Shown: positions 36,946-46,302, numbered from the stretch's first letter. The stretch: DNA of 64,000 nucleotides from Candidatus Tepidiaquacella proteinivora (GCA_013348845.1 CP054675.1:1249501-1313500), one strand, 5' to 3'. Numbers and translations: made by a program. Notes: generated by a model from the letters alone, not told the origin.

Positions 36946-39543
36946 ATGAAAGAGAAAAACCTGATATTTAAAATAAATATAATAATCATATTAATATTAT
37001 TAATGGGGTTTTTACCCGTTTATCTTTTTACTAAAAATTCTAATATTAAAAAATCCTCAGGTGCATTGGAATCTTTGCAGTGGTTAAGTAAAATCAGAGC
37101 ATATCCGGATGTTGATGTACCCTCAGATGAATATTATAAAGCGTTTGAATATTCTAAAAACTACTTATCCAATGTAATTGATAAAGACTTCCCCGATAAT
37201 TGGGAATCGATTGGACCTAATAACATAGGTGGTAGAAGTCTTTGTCTTGCAGTTCATCCTGTTGATACAGGTATAATATTTATTGGTTCTGCTTCAGGAG
37301 GATTATGGAAATCAACTTCCGGTGGTTTAGGTGCTGAAGCCTGGACTATGGTAAACACAGGGTATCCATCTCTTGCTGTTAGTTCAATTGCAATTGATTC
37401 TGCTAATCCAAATATAATGTATATTGGTACAGGAGAAAATTATGGTTATCAATATTCCCTTAACGGACTTGATATACGAGTAACAAGAGGTATGTATGGA
37501 ATAGGTATATTAAAAACTACAAATGGAGGTTTAACCTGGAATAAATCTCTCGATTGGAGTTATCAAAACCAAACTGGAATATGGGAAATAATTATAAATC
37601 CTAAAAATTCCAATATTCTCTATGCTGCTACAAGTGAGGGTATATTTAAATCAACAAATGCAGGAGGTAATTGGGTGCAAATATTGAATTATAAAATGGT
37701 AATTGACATTATGATTAATCCTATTGATACTAATATAGTTTATGCATCCATAGGAAACCTAACAAATAATGCACCAACTCCATTAAATGAAAGGGGAATT
37801 TTTAAATCCACAAATTCCGGAGTTAATTGGTTCAAGTTAACAGGTGGATTACCAGGTGATTGGTCAGGTAAAGCTAACCTTGATATGTATAAAGGAAATC
37901 CGGATTATATATATGTAAGTATATGTAATGATGTAACAAATTACGTTGGATTTTATCGTAGTACAAATGCTGGTGCAAATTGGACATTAGGTTCCACTTC
38001 TGTTCCAAGTAGCAATCAAGGTTGGTATAACAATGGAATTATTGTTAAACCAGATAATCCGAATGTAATATTGGTTGGGACAATCAATGTAGAAAAATCT
38101 ACAAATGGTGGCACATCATTTTCTACAAAGTCAAGTTGGAGTTCCTGGTATTCAGGAGCTACGCCTCCCGGACAACCAGAGGGTCCTGCTAATTTTGTTC
38201 ACGCTGATGTACATAACTTTGCGGTAAATCCTAAAGACCCGAATAAAGTATATATAATTACAGACGGTGGTTTGTATAGGTCAAATAATTTTGCAGAAAG
38301 CAATTCTTTTTATTCCTGTAATGGTGGATATATAACATCACAGTTTTATGCAAGTTTTGCAAATTCATTTCAGGATTCTAATTATTGTATTGGTGGTTTG
38401 CAGGACAATCGCTCTGCATTTTACCAGGGCTCCGTTGCCTGGTATAAAACTTTTATGGGTGATGGCTTAAGTAGTGCAGTTAATTCACTGAATGACAATA
38501 TTGTTTATACTGAATATGTTTATGGAGATATTTACAAGTCAACAAATCGTGGAATTAACTGGACTGATGTTTCACCCCCGAACTCTGGTAGTTCTTCTTA
38601 TTATTGTTTTGTAGCTCCTTATATTTGTTGTAAATCCAATCCAAATGTACTTTATGCCGGAAGTATAGGGATGTATAAATCAACAACTGGAGGAGGTAAC
38701 TGGACAGGTCCTTACGGTTATTCTATAATGAATGCAAAAATATTATCTATGGCGGTATCTTATTTTACAACAGATACAATATATGTTGGTACAATACCCG
38801 CAAGTTCTCCAGCCGGAATATTCCGCTCAGTTGATGGAGGATTAAACTGGATTAACATTACCGGAAACTCAATGCCAAACAAATACCCAACTGATATAAG
38901 CATTAATCCTAATAATTCAAAAGAAGTTTATGTAACCTTTGGCGGCTTTGGAAACAGTCATATATTCAAATCGACCAATTCCGGTAACAACTGGATAGAT
39001 ATCACAAATAATCTACCGAATGTTCCACACCAATGTGTTATTATTGATCCGTTATATCCGAATATTATCTACACAGGAAATGACCTTGGAGTATATGCTT
39101 CCACAAATAGTGGGCAAACATGGGGAGAATTCAGAACAGGTATGCCATATTCATTAGTTTTTGATTTAACAATATCTTTTCCAAACAGAAAACTCAGAGC
39201 AACAACACACGGGAATGGTGTATGGCAAAGAAATCTTGTCAGTACTCCACTGCACATTTCCTCAAATGAGAATAATCCTGAAGATTATATTTTAGAACAA
39301 AATTATCCAAACCCCTTTAACCAGTTAACCAAAATAAGTTTTCAAATTCCAGTAAGTGAATATGTCAAAATAAAAGTGTTTAATATTTCAGGATTAGAAA
39401 TCGCAACAATTATGAACGAAAGAAAAGATGCTGGAAAATATAATATACAATTTGATGCAAGCAATCTTTCAAGTGGTATATATTTTTATAGAATGGAGAT
39501 AAGTAATAAAACTTTTACTAAAAAAATGATACTTATTAAATGA
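36946..39543 (+). CDS. Large sortilin/BNR-type propeller protein with T9SS type A sorting domain
   Basis: An 865-residue exported protein. A hydrophobic signal or anchor segment spans about residues 9-27. After a short helical linker comes WESIGPNNIGGRSLCLAVHP, the usual opening of VPS10/sortilin-like propellers in Bacteroidota. Many BNR-type repeats follow (STSGG, TTNGGLTWNK, STNAGGNWVQ, STNSGVNWFK, STNAGANWTL, STNRGINWTD, SVDGGLNWIN, STNSGNNWID, STNSGQTWGE), enough for two propellers. The C-terminal sorting domain runs from EQNYPNPFNQLTKISF to KKMILIK. Related proteins are often annotated as glycosyl hydrolases, but I see no catalytic residues. It is the largest secreted protein here. Confidence 0.87.
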   Translation: MKEKNLIFKINIIIILILLMGFLPVYLFTKNSNIKKSSGALESLQWLSKIRAYPDVDVPSDEYYKAFEYSKNYLSNVIDKDFPDNWESIGPNNIGGRSLCLAVHPVDTGIIFIGSASGGLWKSTSGGLGAEAWTMVNTGYPSLAVSSIAIDSANPNIMYIGTGENYGYQYSLNGLDIRVTRGMYGIGILKTTNGGLTWNKSLDWSYQNQTGIWEIIINPKNSNILYAATSEGIFKSTNAGGNWVQILNYKMVIDIMINPIDTNIVYASIGNLTNNAPTPLNERGIFKSTNSGVNWFKLTGGLPGDWSGKANLDMYKGNPDYIYVSICNDVTNYVGFYRSTNAGANWTLGSTSVPSSNQGWYNNGIIVKPDNPNVILVGTINVEKSTNGGTSFSTKSSWSSWYSGATPPGQPEGPANFVHADVHNFAVNPKDPNKVYIITDGGLYRSNNFAESNSFYSCNGGYITSQFYASFANSFQDSNYCIGGLQDNRSAFYQGSVAWYKTFMGDGLSSAVNSLNDNIVYTEYVYGDIYKSTNRGINWTDVSPPNSGSSSYYCFVAPYICCKSNPNVLYAGSIGMYKSTTGGGNWTGPYGYSIMNAKILSMAVSYFTTDTIYVGTIPASSPAGIFRSVDGGLNWINITGNSMPNKYPTDISINPNNSKEVYVTFGGFGNSHIFKSTNSGNNWIDITNNLPNVPHQCVIIDPLYPNIIYTGNDLGVYASTNSGQTWGEFRTGMPYSLVFDLTISFPNRKLRATTHGNGVWQRNLVSTPLHISSNENNPEDYILEQNYPNPFNQLTKISFQIPVSEYVKIKVFNISGLEIATIMNERKDAGKYNIQFDASNLSSGIYFYRMEISNKTFTKKMILIK

Positions 39544-39600
39544 TTTAATTTTGTTATACTTTTCAATATAAATAGTAATCATTTATTTAATCTAAAAAAC

Positions 39601-41187
39601 TTGCATCTGATTGATTCAATAAAAAATAAGAAAATCAGGTTTTACTTTGTTTCATTAATTATATATTCACTAATAATTCGGGCAATATCCTCATTATTAG
39701 TAGAGCTGGGAAATGATGAAGTTAATTACTGGCTTTATGCCGTATATCCGGATTTAAGTCATTTTGATCACCCACCAATGGTTGGGTATCTTATTAATAT
39801 TTTTACTTTAAACTTAACATTTCAAAGTGAGTTTTTCATACGATTAGCATCAATAATAATCGGAGTAATAAACACAATTCTTATATTTTTAATAGCAAGA
39901 AAATTAAAAGATGAAACTGCTGGCTTTTATTCTGCACTTTTATATAATGCGTCAATATATTGTTTCGTAATTGCAGGAATTTTTATCATGCCTGATACTC
40001 CTTTAATTTTGTTTTGGTTGATCACGATTTTACTTCTAATTAATTCAATATTACTTAAAGATATTACAAAATCAGCCAAAATAAATTTAATTCTCGCAGG
40101 AATTTTCATTGGGTTTGCGATGCTTTCTAAATATACAGCAATATTTCTCTGGCTTGGTATCATATTGTATATTATTTTTTTTGACAGAAGATGGTTAAAA
40201 ATAAAAGAAACTTATATCTCCTTAATTCTAACTTTAATAATATTCTTTCCTGTAATATTTTGGAATATTAAAAATAATTTTATCAGTTTTACTTTTCAAA
40301 CAGAAAGGGTTAATATATTTGAAGCAGGGATAAGATTTGAATATCTTTTAACCGAAATATTTGGAGAATTCTTCTATAATAATCCAATAATATTTATTCT
40401 TGCAATATTATCTCTAATTTATATAATCAAAAATAAAGAATTAAGAAATAACAGAAGTATTATATTAATAATTTTATTAAGCTTACCAATAATACTGCTT
40501 TTTATAGTATTTTCTCTGACAAGGCGCACACTACCGCATTGGAGTGCTCCTGGTTATTTAGGATTAATTTTATTAATTGCGCTTGTAATCAATGAAAAAT
40601 TAACAAGAAAAGGGAAATCAAAACTTTTACCTATTTCAATTTTATCAGCTTTATTCCTGTGTCTTGTTTCTGTATTACTTGCATTGATACAGGTGAGAAC
40701 AGGAGTAATATATTCCGATAAAAAACACATTGAGGTATCAAATCTTGGTAAAGATGATGTTTCACTTGATTTATTCGGTATGCAACAACTCCGTAGTGAA
40801 TTTATTAAACTTTCTGAAAATGATGTAAGAAATAAAATAATTAATCCGGATTTTAATATAATTTCTTTTAGATGGTTTCCTGCTGCAAACTTCGATTATT
40901 ATATTTCCCGTTATATCGGAAATAAAACATACGCATTCAATAATATTGAAAGTATAAGAAATTATTACTTTATAAATGAGAAGAAAGGCGAAATACCTCC
41001 GGGAAGTGATTGTTATTTTATTTGCTCATCAAGGGACTTCAAAAATCCCTCAGATTTATATAAAGACTATTTCGATAATATCTCACCTCCAGATACTATT
41101 AAAATATATCGCCAAGATAAGAATGTGATGAATTATTTTGTGTTTCGATTAAGAAATTTAAAGAAGAATCTGAAATTTTTATATTAA
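39601..41187 (+). CDS. GT39-type membrane glycosyltransferase (ArnT/PMT-like)
   Basis: A 528-residue polytopic membrane protein predicted to transfer a sugar from a polyprenyl-phosphate donor. It has about ten to twelve hydrophobic helices up to residue 365 and a C-terminal soluble domain of about 150 residues. The first loop contains ELGNDEVNYWLYAV and LSHFDHPPMVGYL, the acidic and histidine-bearing motifs typical of dolichyl/undecaprenyl-phosphate-sugar GT-C enzymes of family 39. The best start is a TTG at 39601, because no ATG occurs before the first helix. It converges on and overlaps the PHP-like gene by four bases. Confidence 0.85.
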   Translation: MHLIDSIKNKKIRFYFVSLIIYSLIIRAISSLLVELGNDEVNYWLYAVYPDLSHFDHPPMVGYLINIFTLNLTFQSEFFIRLASIIIGVINTILIFLIARKLKDETAGFYSALLYNASIYCFVIAGIFIMPDTPLILFWLITILLLINSILLKDITKSAKINLILAGIFIGFAMLSKYTAIFLWLGIILYIIFFDRRWLKIKETYISLILTLIIFFPVIFWNIKNNFISFTFQTERVNIFEAGIRFEYLLTEIFGEFFYNNPIIFILAILSLIYIIKNKELRNNRSIILIILLSLPIILLFIVFSLTRRTLPHWSAPGYLGLILLIALVINEKLTRKGKSKLLPISILSALFLCLVSVLLALIQVRTGVIYSDKKHIEVSNLGKDDVSLDLFGMQQLRSEFIKLSENDVRNKIINPDFNIISFRWFPAANFDYYISRYIGNKTYAFNNIESIRNYYFINEKKGEIPPGSDCYFICSSRDFKNPSDLYKDYFDNISPPDTIKIYRQDKNVMNYFVFRLRNLKKNLKFLY

Positions 41188-42410
41188 TCTAAAATTTTAG
41201 ATTTTTGCTTACGCTTCTTTTTGGAATAAATTATCAGAAAAGCAAAGAAAATTATTATAGTAAGATAAATTAATTTATTAACTAAAGTTAAAAAAATATT
41301 TATTTGTGCACTTTTTATTTTAAGTGGGTTTTCATCATCATATCTTATTAATGGATTTAAATACATTTTAGTGTTATCAAAAAAGGTAATTTCAATCCTT
41401 ATATATGAATCAGAATCTTTCATTTTGTATAAGCCGAAATCAGTATTTTTTAAAGAGTCAACTCTCATACCATATTGACCAATAAAAGCAATCTCCTGAG
41501 CAGGTTTATTAACTTTTATTTTTATAGTATCTAAATTTAATTTAAGATATTGAAGATAAGGGATTTCTGATAATTTCTGTAATTTAATATTAAGGCTATC
41601 AAATAAAGTTGCTCTCCAATCTATTGCATAAGTTTTTCCTTCCTTTATCGCTTTAATAACCTGCTCTTTATCCTTAAAAGGAGAATTTATCATTGTAAAA
41701 CACCTTCCTACTTCGTAGGGGGCAGTTATATTATGCGAATCATCATCAGCAAGCAAATATTTTAAATTTCCTGCAGAAAGTGCTGCATCCCAATATTTTG
41801 TAGAGACTCTATCATATCTTAATATTTCTACACAATCATAATCAGTTAAATATTCGAAATCATTCTCTGTGAATGCATTGTAAATATTAGGATGTACAAT
41901 TGCTATAATATTTTCTGGGTTTTTTAAATTTTTAATAATGAATTGCTTATTACTTAAACTTTGTGGAAATAAAAAATCTATTAAATTAACTCTCTCGTTA
42001 CCAATAACAAGATAATGAACTTTAAATAATCCATATCCATGTTCATAAGCAGGCATAATAAAACCTGAATCTAAATATTCATTAAATATTTTCATATAAT
42101 TCGATATACCAATGATATCATATTTTAACAGTTTGTAAACATAAATTATTGTGTCTATTGAACTGTTGTACCCTCTTGTAATTCCTGACCAAACTTTCGA
42201 ATGGCAATGGAAATTTGCTTTAATCCATTTTGTTGAATCTAAATTTTCATAAGGATTACAAATATATTTACCTTTAAAAATTGTTTTTTCCGGGAACTTA
42301 TAAACCGGCGAAATCAAATATGGTAGTATTGCAACAAGAAAAAATATCAGTAAAAGTATTATAATAAACTTTAAAATTATTTTTTTTAGTTTGAATCGAG
42401 AAGAATTCAT
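41184..42410 (-). CDS. Membrane-anchored PHP-domain-like protein
   Basis: A 408-residue protein with a membrane helix at 13-32 and another at about 373-392. The part between resembles a PHP phosphoesterase domain: H68-C-H70 in ANFHCHS, H124 in AYEHGYG, H173 in IAIVHPN and D223-S-H225 in ADDSHN. The second PHP motif, normally TDH, reads SNY (103-105), so one metal site may be incomplete. Activity is therefore uncertain. The domain probably lies in the periplasm. It ends inside the last codons of the convergent glycosyltransferase gene, and starts 14 bases after the PLP enzyme gene. Confidence 0.72.
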   Translation of the reverse strand: MNSSRFKLKKIILKFIIILLLIFFLVAILPYLISPVYKFPEKTIFKGKYICNPYENLDSTKWIKANFHCHSKVWSGITRGYNSSIDTIIYVYKLLKYDIIGISNYMKIFNEYLDSGFIMPAYEHGYGLFKVHYLVIGNERVNLIDFLFPQSLSNKQFIIKNLKNPENIIAIVHPNIYNAFTENDFEYLTDYDCVEILRYDRVSTKYWDAALSAGNLKYLLADDDSHNITAPYEVGRCFTMINSPFKDKEQVIKAIKEGKTYAIDWRATLFDSLNIKLQKLSEIPYLQYLKLNLDTIKIKVNKPAQEIAFIGQYGMRVDSLKNTDFGLYKMKDSDSYIRIEITFFDNTKMYLNPLIRYDDENPLKIKSAQINIFLTLVNKLIYLTIIIFFAFLIIYSKKKRKQKSKILD

Positions 42411-42424
42411 TTATAATATTTTTG

Positions 42425-43627
42425 TCAAATAAGTTTTAATTTTGCCAAACATTTTTTAACTCTTTCAAAACTACTAACAATATCATTATCAAGACCAACT
42501 GAAAAACGAACAAGCCCTTCTCCTAACCCAATTTTTTTCTGTTCTTCTTCCGGAATTTCTGATGATGTACTATGACTCGGAGCGCTAAATAATGTTTTAA
42601 AATATCCAAGACTTACAGCTAAATAACCAACCAATTCCTGCTGCATCATTTCCATTAATCTATTTGCTTTTTCTTTACTTCCAACATCAATTGTCACCAT
42701 TCCACCAAAACCGAATCCATCATTCATAAATGATTTAAGAATTTTATTTCCATTATGATTTTCAAACCCAGGATAATATGTTTTGATACCAAGTTTCTGA
42801 AACTGTTCAGCAAAATATGCAGCATTCTTGCTATGTTGTTGAATTCTTATATGTAATGAATGCAAATTTTTAAGAATACTTGCAGCACGGAAACTATCTA
42901 ACACTGCACCAAGTAACATACTTGCACCTGAATTAACATCATTTAATGAATCTATAAATTGTTTCGTCGAGCAAATACAACCGGCAACACAATCACTGGT
43001 ACCATTTATAAATTTTGTCATACTATGGATAACCACATCAGCACCACAATGAACCGGGGTCACAATCATAGGAGCAAATGTATTATCAACAACAAATTTG
43101 ATATTATGTTCTTTTGCTATTTTAGAAAGTTCAGGAAGGTTAGAGACCTCAAGCAAGGGATTACTTATAGTTTCACAATAAATAACCTTTGTTTTTTCAT
43201 TAATAGCAGATTTTACTTCTTCAAGGTTCGTAATATTAACAAAATTCACTTTAATACCAAATTTGGGAAGAAAATTCTTGAATAATGCATAAGTTCCTCC
43301 GTAAATTGTTCTTCCAGAAATTATCTCATCCCCTTGGTTACAAATTTGCATTATAACACAATTTATTGCTCCCATACCGGAGGCTGTGACCTGTGAGGAT
43401 TCTGTATCCTCTAATCTTGCTAATGCCATTGATAAATATCTATTGGTTGGATTCCAATGCCGGGAATAAAGAAAACATCCTTCAATTTCATGTTCAAAAA
43501 TCTCTTCCATTTTTTCCGGGTTCAGGAATGTATATGTTGACGAATCTGTAATTGAAGGGTTAACATCCCCAAATTCTCCAAAAACTAAATAGTCTTGGAT
43601 TGCTTTGCTTGGGTCGAAATTTTTCAT
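42425..43627 (-). CDS. Cys/Met-metabolism PLP-dependent enzyme (methionine gamma-lyase-like)
   Basis: A 400-residue fold-type I PLP enzyme of the trans-sulfuration family. PLP-lysine is K205 in HSMTKFINGTSD. Other family segments are YSRHWNPTNRYLSMALARLE (54-73), ASGMGAI and DNTFAPMIVTP with the PLP-binding aspartate D181. The family includes cystathionine gamma-synthase, cystathionine gamma-lyase, O-acetylhomoserine sulfhydrylase and methionine gamma-lyase, which are hard to tell apart. The SRHWNPT form of the PLP-phosphate motif is consistent with methionine gamma-lyase-like members. No other sulfur amino-acid genes are adjacent. Confidence 0.88.
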   Translation of the reverse strand: MKNFDPSKAIQDYLVFGEFGDVNPSITDSSTYTFLNPEKMEEIFEHEIEGCFLYSRHWNPTNRYLSMALARLEDTESSQVTASGMGAINCVIMQICNQGDEIISGRTIYGGTYALFKNFLPKFGIKVNFVNITNLEEVKSAINEKTKVIYCETISNPLLEVSNLPELSKIAKEHNIKFVVDNTFAPMIVTPVHCGADVVIHSMTKFINGTSDCVAGCICSTKQFIDSLNDVNSGASMLLGAVLDSFRAASILKNLHSLHIRIQQHSKNAAYFAEQFQKLGIKTYYPGFENHNGNKILKSFMNDGFGFGGMVTIDVGSKEKANRLMEMMQQELVGYLAVSLGYFKTLFSAPSHSTSSEIPEEEQKKIGLGEGLVRFSVGLDNDIVSSFERVKKCLAKLKLI

Positions 43628-43721
43628 ATTTAAATTTTTAATTTTTATAAAAGAAACTAATTCAAAAAATAATATGTTAATAAATATATAAAAATTACTA
43701 AATAATTAAACACAAATTGAT

Positions 43722-44405
43722 ATGAAATACAAAAAAATTAATTATTCGTTTCTTCTTGTTATATTAAGCTTAATGTCTCTTATATTAATAAATTGTGGTA
43801 AAAGTGATAAAGAAGTTAAAATTACTGAGACTCAGGAAAAAGTAGCAGAAATCAAGGAAGGAAATAAAATTTATATTGTTGATTTACAAGAAAGTTCAAT
43901 TCAATGGATTGGGAAAAAAGTCACTGGTCAACACAATGGATATATTAATTTCAAATCGGGTGAATTAGGTGTAGAAAATAATAAATTAAATGCTGGAAAA
44001 TTTACTGTCGATATGAATTCAATAACCTGCACTGATTTAAAGGATGAGGAATCTAACTCAAAATTAGTGGGTCATTTGAAATCTGAGGATTTCTTTTGGG
44101 TTTCAAAATTTCCCGAATCAAAATTTGAAATTATAAATGTAAATGAAATAATAGAATCAAATAACAAAAATTATAATTTCAATATAACCGGAAAGCTAAC
44201 TATAAAAGACTCAACTAAGACAATAACTTTTCCTGCTTATATTGTTATAGATGATGCTAAATTAGTTGCTGAAGCTGATTTTGAGATTGATAGAACTGAA
44301 TTTGGTGTTAAATATGGCTCAGGTAAATTTTTCCAGGGGCTGGGAGATAAAATGATAAAGGACAATTTTAATCTGATAATAAAATTAATTGCAAAAGCTA
44401 AGTAG
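43722..44405 (+). CDS. YceI-family lipoprotein
   Basis: A 227-residue lipoprotein with lipobox cysteine C25 in LILINCGKS. The mature part is a YceI domain: SSIQWIGKKVTGQHNGYINFKSG followed by VDMNSITCTDL, LKSEDFFWVSKFPESKFEI and FEIDRTEFGVKYGSG. YceI proteins are lipocalin-like and bind polyisoprenoids or amphiphiles in the periplasm. Some are induced by high pH, acid or osmotic stress. It is the first gene of a tightly spaced + strand cluster reaching 49667, and the next start codon follows one base after its stop. Confidence 0.92.
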   Translation: MKYKKINYSFLLVILSLMSLILINCGKSDKEVKITETQEKVAEIKEGNKIYIVDLQESSIQWIGKKVTGQHNGYINFKSGELGVENNKLNAGKFTVDMNSITCTDLKDEESNSKLVGHLKSEDFFWVSKFPESKFEIINVNEIIESNNKNYNFNITGKLTIKDSTKTITFPAYIVIDDAKLVAEADFEIDRTEFGVKYGSGKFFQGLGDKMIKDNFNLIIKLIAKAK

Positions 44406-44406
44406 T

Positions 44407-45015
44407 ATGTCAAATATACCAAAAGAAATTATAGATAAGTCATATACTTATGAGGATTATGTAAAATTAATAGATAATTTATTATCTGGTATTAAAATCC
44501 AGGGGTATAATTTAAGTGATGAATATTCCCGGTATATAAGGATAAACATTCAAAGAATGATTAGGGTAGAAAAAACGTTTAATATAAAAGAAGAATTAAA
44601 AAAGGAATTAGAGGAATTAAACACAAATTTTATATGGGTTGTTATCACGGAACCCTGGTGTGGCGATGCCGCAAATATAGTACCAGTATTAGCAAAAATT
44701 AGTGAGTATAATGAAAAAATTACTTGCAGATTTATATTACGAGATTTAAATCCTGAAATAATGGATAAATATTTAACTGATGGCAAAAGAGCAATTCCTA
44801 AATTAATATGTTTAGAAGCCAATACTTATAATGAATTAGGTATATGGGGTCCAAGGCCCAAAAAACTTCAGGAAAAAATATTGATGATAAAATCTCAGTC
44901 CAATTATAATACCGATGAATTGCACAAAGAAATTCAGAAATGGTATTTTGAAGATAATACAAAAGAAATTCAAAAAGAAATTTTAGAAAATATTAAAATA
45001 TGGAAATTAAAGTGA
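44407..45015 (+). CDS. Thioredoxin-like protein lacking the second active-site cysteine
   Basis: A 202-residue cytoplasmic protein from the ATG at 44407, one base after the yceI-type stop; a TTG at 44389 inside the upstream gene would add six residues but is less likely. The C-terminal half has a thioredoxin-fold signature FIWVVITEPWCGDAANIVPVL, then the RAIPKLICLE segment with the cis-proline. The usual CxxC reads CGDA, so only one active-site cysteine remains. Disulfide exchange of the normal kind is therefore unlikely; a monothiol or structural role is possible. Similar single-cysteine members are known in Bacteroidota. Confidence 0.83.
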   Translation: MSNIPKEIIDKSYTYEDYVKLIDNLLSGIKIQGYNLSDEYSRYIRINIQRMIRVEKTFNIKEELKKELEELNTNFIWVVITEPWCGDAANIVPVLAKISEYNEKITCRFILRDLNPEIMDKYLTDGKRAIPKLICLEANTYNELGIWGPRPKKLQEKILMIKSQSNYNTDELHKEIQKWYFEDNTKEIQKEILENIKIWKLK

Positions 45016-45016
45016 T

Positions 45017-45730
45017 ATGGAAATAAAAATATATAAAGCAGAAGAAAGAGGTTCTGCAGATTATGGTTGGTTAAAGACAAAACACACTTTCAGTTTTAAT
45101 TCGTATTTTGATATAAATAAAATAAATTTTGGTGTATTAAGAGTATTAAACGATGATATTGTCCAACCACAGAAGGGATTTACAACTCATCGGCATGAGA
45201 ATATGGAAATTATTACAATACCATTAAAGGGAGCATTAAAACATGTAGATAGTGAAGGTAATGAATACATCATAAAGGAGTCAGAGGTCCAGATTATGTC
45301 CGCCGGAAAAGGTATAGAGCACTCCGAATTCAATGTATCAGATAAAACCCCGGTTAATTTTCTACAGATTTGGATTTATCCGAAAGAAAAAAATACAGTT
45401 CCAAAATATCAGAAAAAGTCATTCAATTTAAAAAATGGGATAAATTCACTGATACCAATTGTATCACCTGATGAAAAAAATACTCTAAATATTAATCAAG
45501 ACGCATATATCTTCTATTCGCACATTACAAAAAACAAATCAATAAAATATAAATTAAAAATTAAAAACAACGGAATTTTCATTTTTGTAATATCAGGAGA
45601 AATTGTCATAAATAATGAACATCTTTCAGACAAAGATGGTATAGGTATTGAAAATGTAAATGAAATAAAGATTAAATCTGTAAATGAATCCAAAATATTA
45701 ATTTTTGAAATTCCTATGAAAAATTTTTAA
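45017..45730 (+). CDS. Pirin family protein
   Basis: A 237-residue cupin protein. The N-terminal segment RGSADYGWLKTKHTFSFNSYFD and the metal ligands H58, H60, H102 and E104 (THRHENMEI and GIEHSEF) match the iron site of pirins almost residue for residue. The second cupin (about 130-237) lacks obvious ligands, as usual. Some bacterial pirins are quercetinases and others modulate metabolic enzymes; the role here is unknown. It starts one base after the thioredoxin-like gene. Confidence 0.93.
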   Translation: MEIKIYKAEERGSADYGWLKTKHTFSFNSYFDINKINFGVLRVLNDDIVQPQKGFTTHRHENMEIITIPLKGALKHVDSEGNEYIIKESEVQIMSAGKGIEHSEFNVSDKTPVNFLQIWIYPKEKNTVPKYQKKSFNLKNGINSLIPIVSPDEKNTLNINQDAYIFYSHITKNKSIKYKLKIKNNGIFIFVISGEIVINNEHLSDKDGIGIENVNEIKIKSVNESKILIFEIPMKNF

Positions 45731-45736
45731 AGGAGG
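45731..45736 (+). promoter_or_regulatory. Perfect AGGAGG ribosome-binding site
   Basis: AGGAGG follows immediately after the pirin stop codon (45728-45730) and lies five bases before the ATG at 45742. It decides the start of the FMN reductase gene. It stands out because the other starts examined here have no recognisable Shine-Dalgarno sequence, as is usual in Bacteroidota. Confidence 0.8.
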
Positions 45737-45741
45737 CAATA

Positions 45742-46302
45742 ATGAAAGAAAAAATCAATATTCTCGCATTCGCTGGAAGCTTAAGAAAGCACTCATATAA
45801 TAAATATCTTTTAAATACAGTTAAAGAATTATTACCTGAAAATTTAACTATAGAAATTTTTGATATAAAAGATATTCCTCTTTTCAATGAGGATGAAGAG
45901 AAAAAAGGATTACCTAAAGTCGTAACTGAATTGAGAGAAAAAATTTCTTCGGCAGATGGCGTTTTAATTGCTACCCCGGAATACAATTATTCCTATTCTG
46001 GTGTAATCAAGAATGCAATAGATTGGATATCGAGACCCCCAAATCAACCATTAAATGGGAAACCGCTTGCAATTATCGGAGCTTCAATGGGGCTATCGGG
46101 AACAATGAGAGCTCAATTACATCTGAGACAATCATTAATATTTCTTAATCCAATCATATTGAATAAACCAGAGATTTATGTTTCTCAAGCTCATGAGAAA
46201 TTCGATGAGAATGGAAAATTGATTGATGAAAACACAAAAAAGTTGCTAATTACTTTTCTTAATTCTTTTTCAGAGTGGATTAAGAAAATCAACTGCATTT
46301 AA
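45742..46302 (+). CDS. NADPH-dependent FMN reductase family protein
   Basis: A 186-residue flavodoxin-like reductase. FMN-phosphate loop is FAGSLRKHSYNKYLL (about 9-23). The second FMN-binding segment is ATPEYNYSYSGVIKNAIDWISRP (about 75-97), and the GASMGLSGTMRAQLHLRQ segment follows. This is the classic pattern of chromate/azo/quinone reductases and SsuE-like FMN reductases. Its neighbours (pirin, thioredoxin-like, YceI) suggest an oxidative or electrophile stress role. It is the only gene in the cluster with a strong ribosome-binding site, so it may be expressed at a higher level. Confidence 0.92.
   Translation: MKEKINILAFAGSLRKHSYNKYLLNTVKELLPENLTIEIFDIKDIPLFNEDEEKKGLPKVVTELREKISSADGVLIATPEYNYSYSGVIKNAIDWISRPPNQPLNGKPLAIIGASMGLSGTMRAQLHLRQSLIFLNPIILNKPEIYVSQAHEKFDENGKLIDENTKKLLITFLNSFSEWIKKINCI

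Noticed and set aside
42959-43285. 108-codon plus-strand frame inside the Cys/Met-metabolism gene
   Set aside because: It is antisense to the PLP-binding core of a clear enzyme gene.
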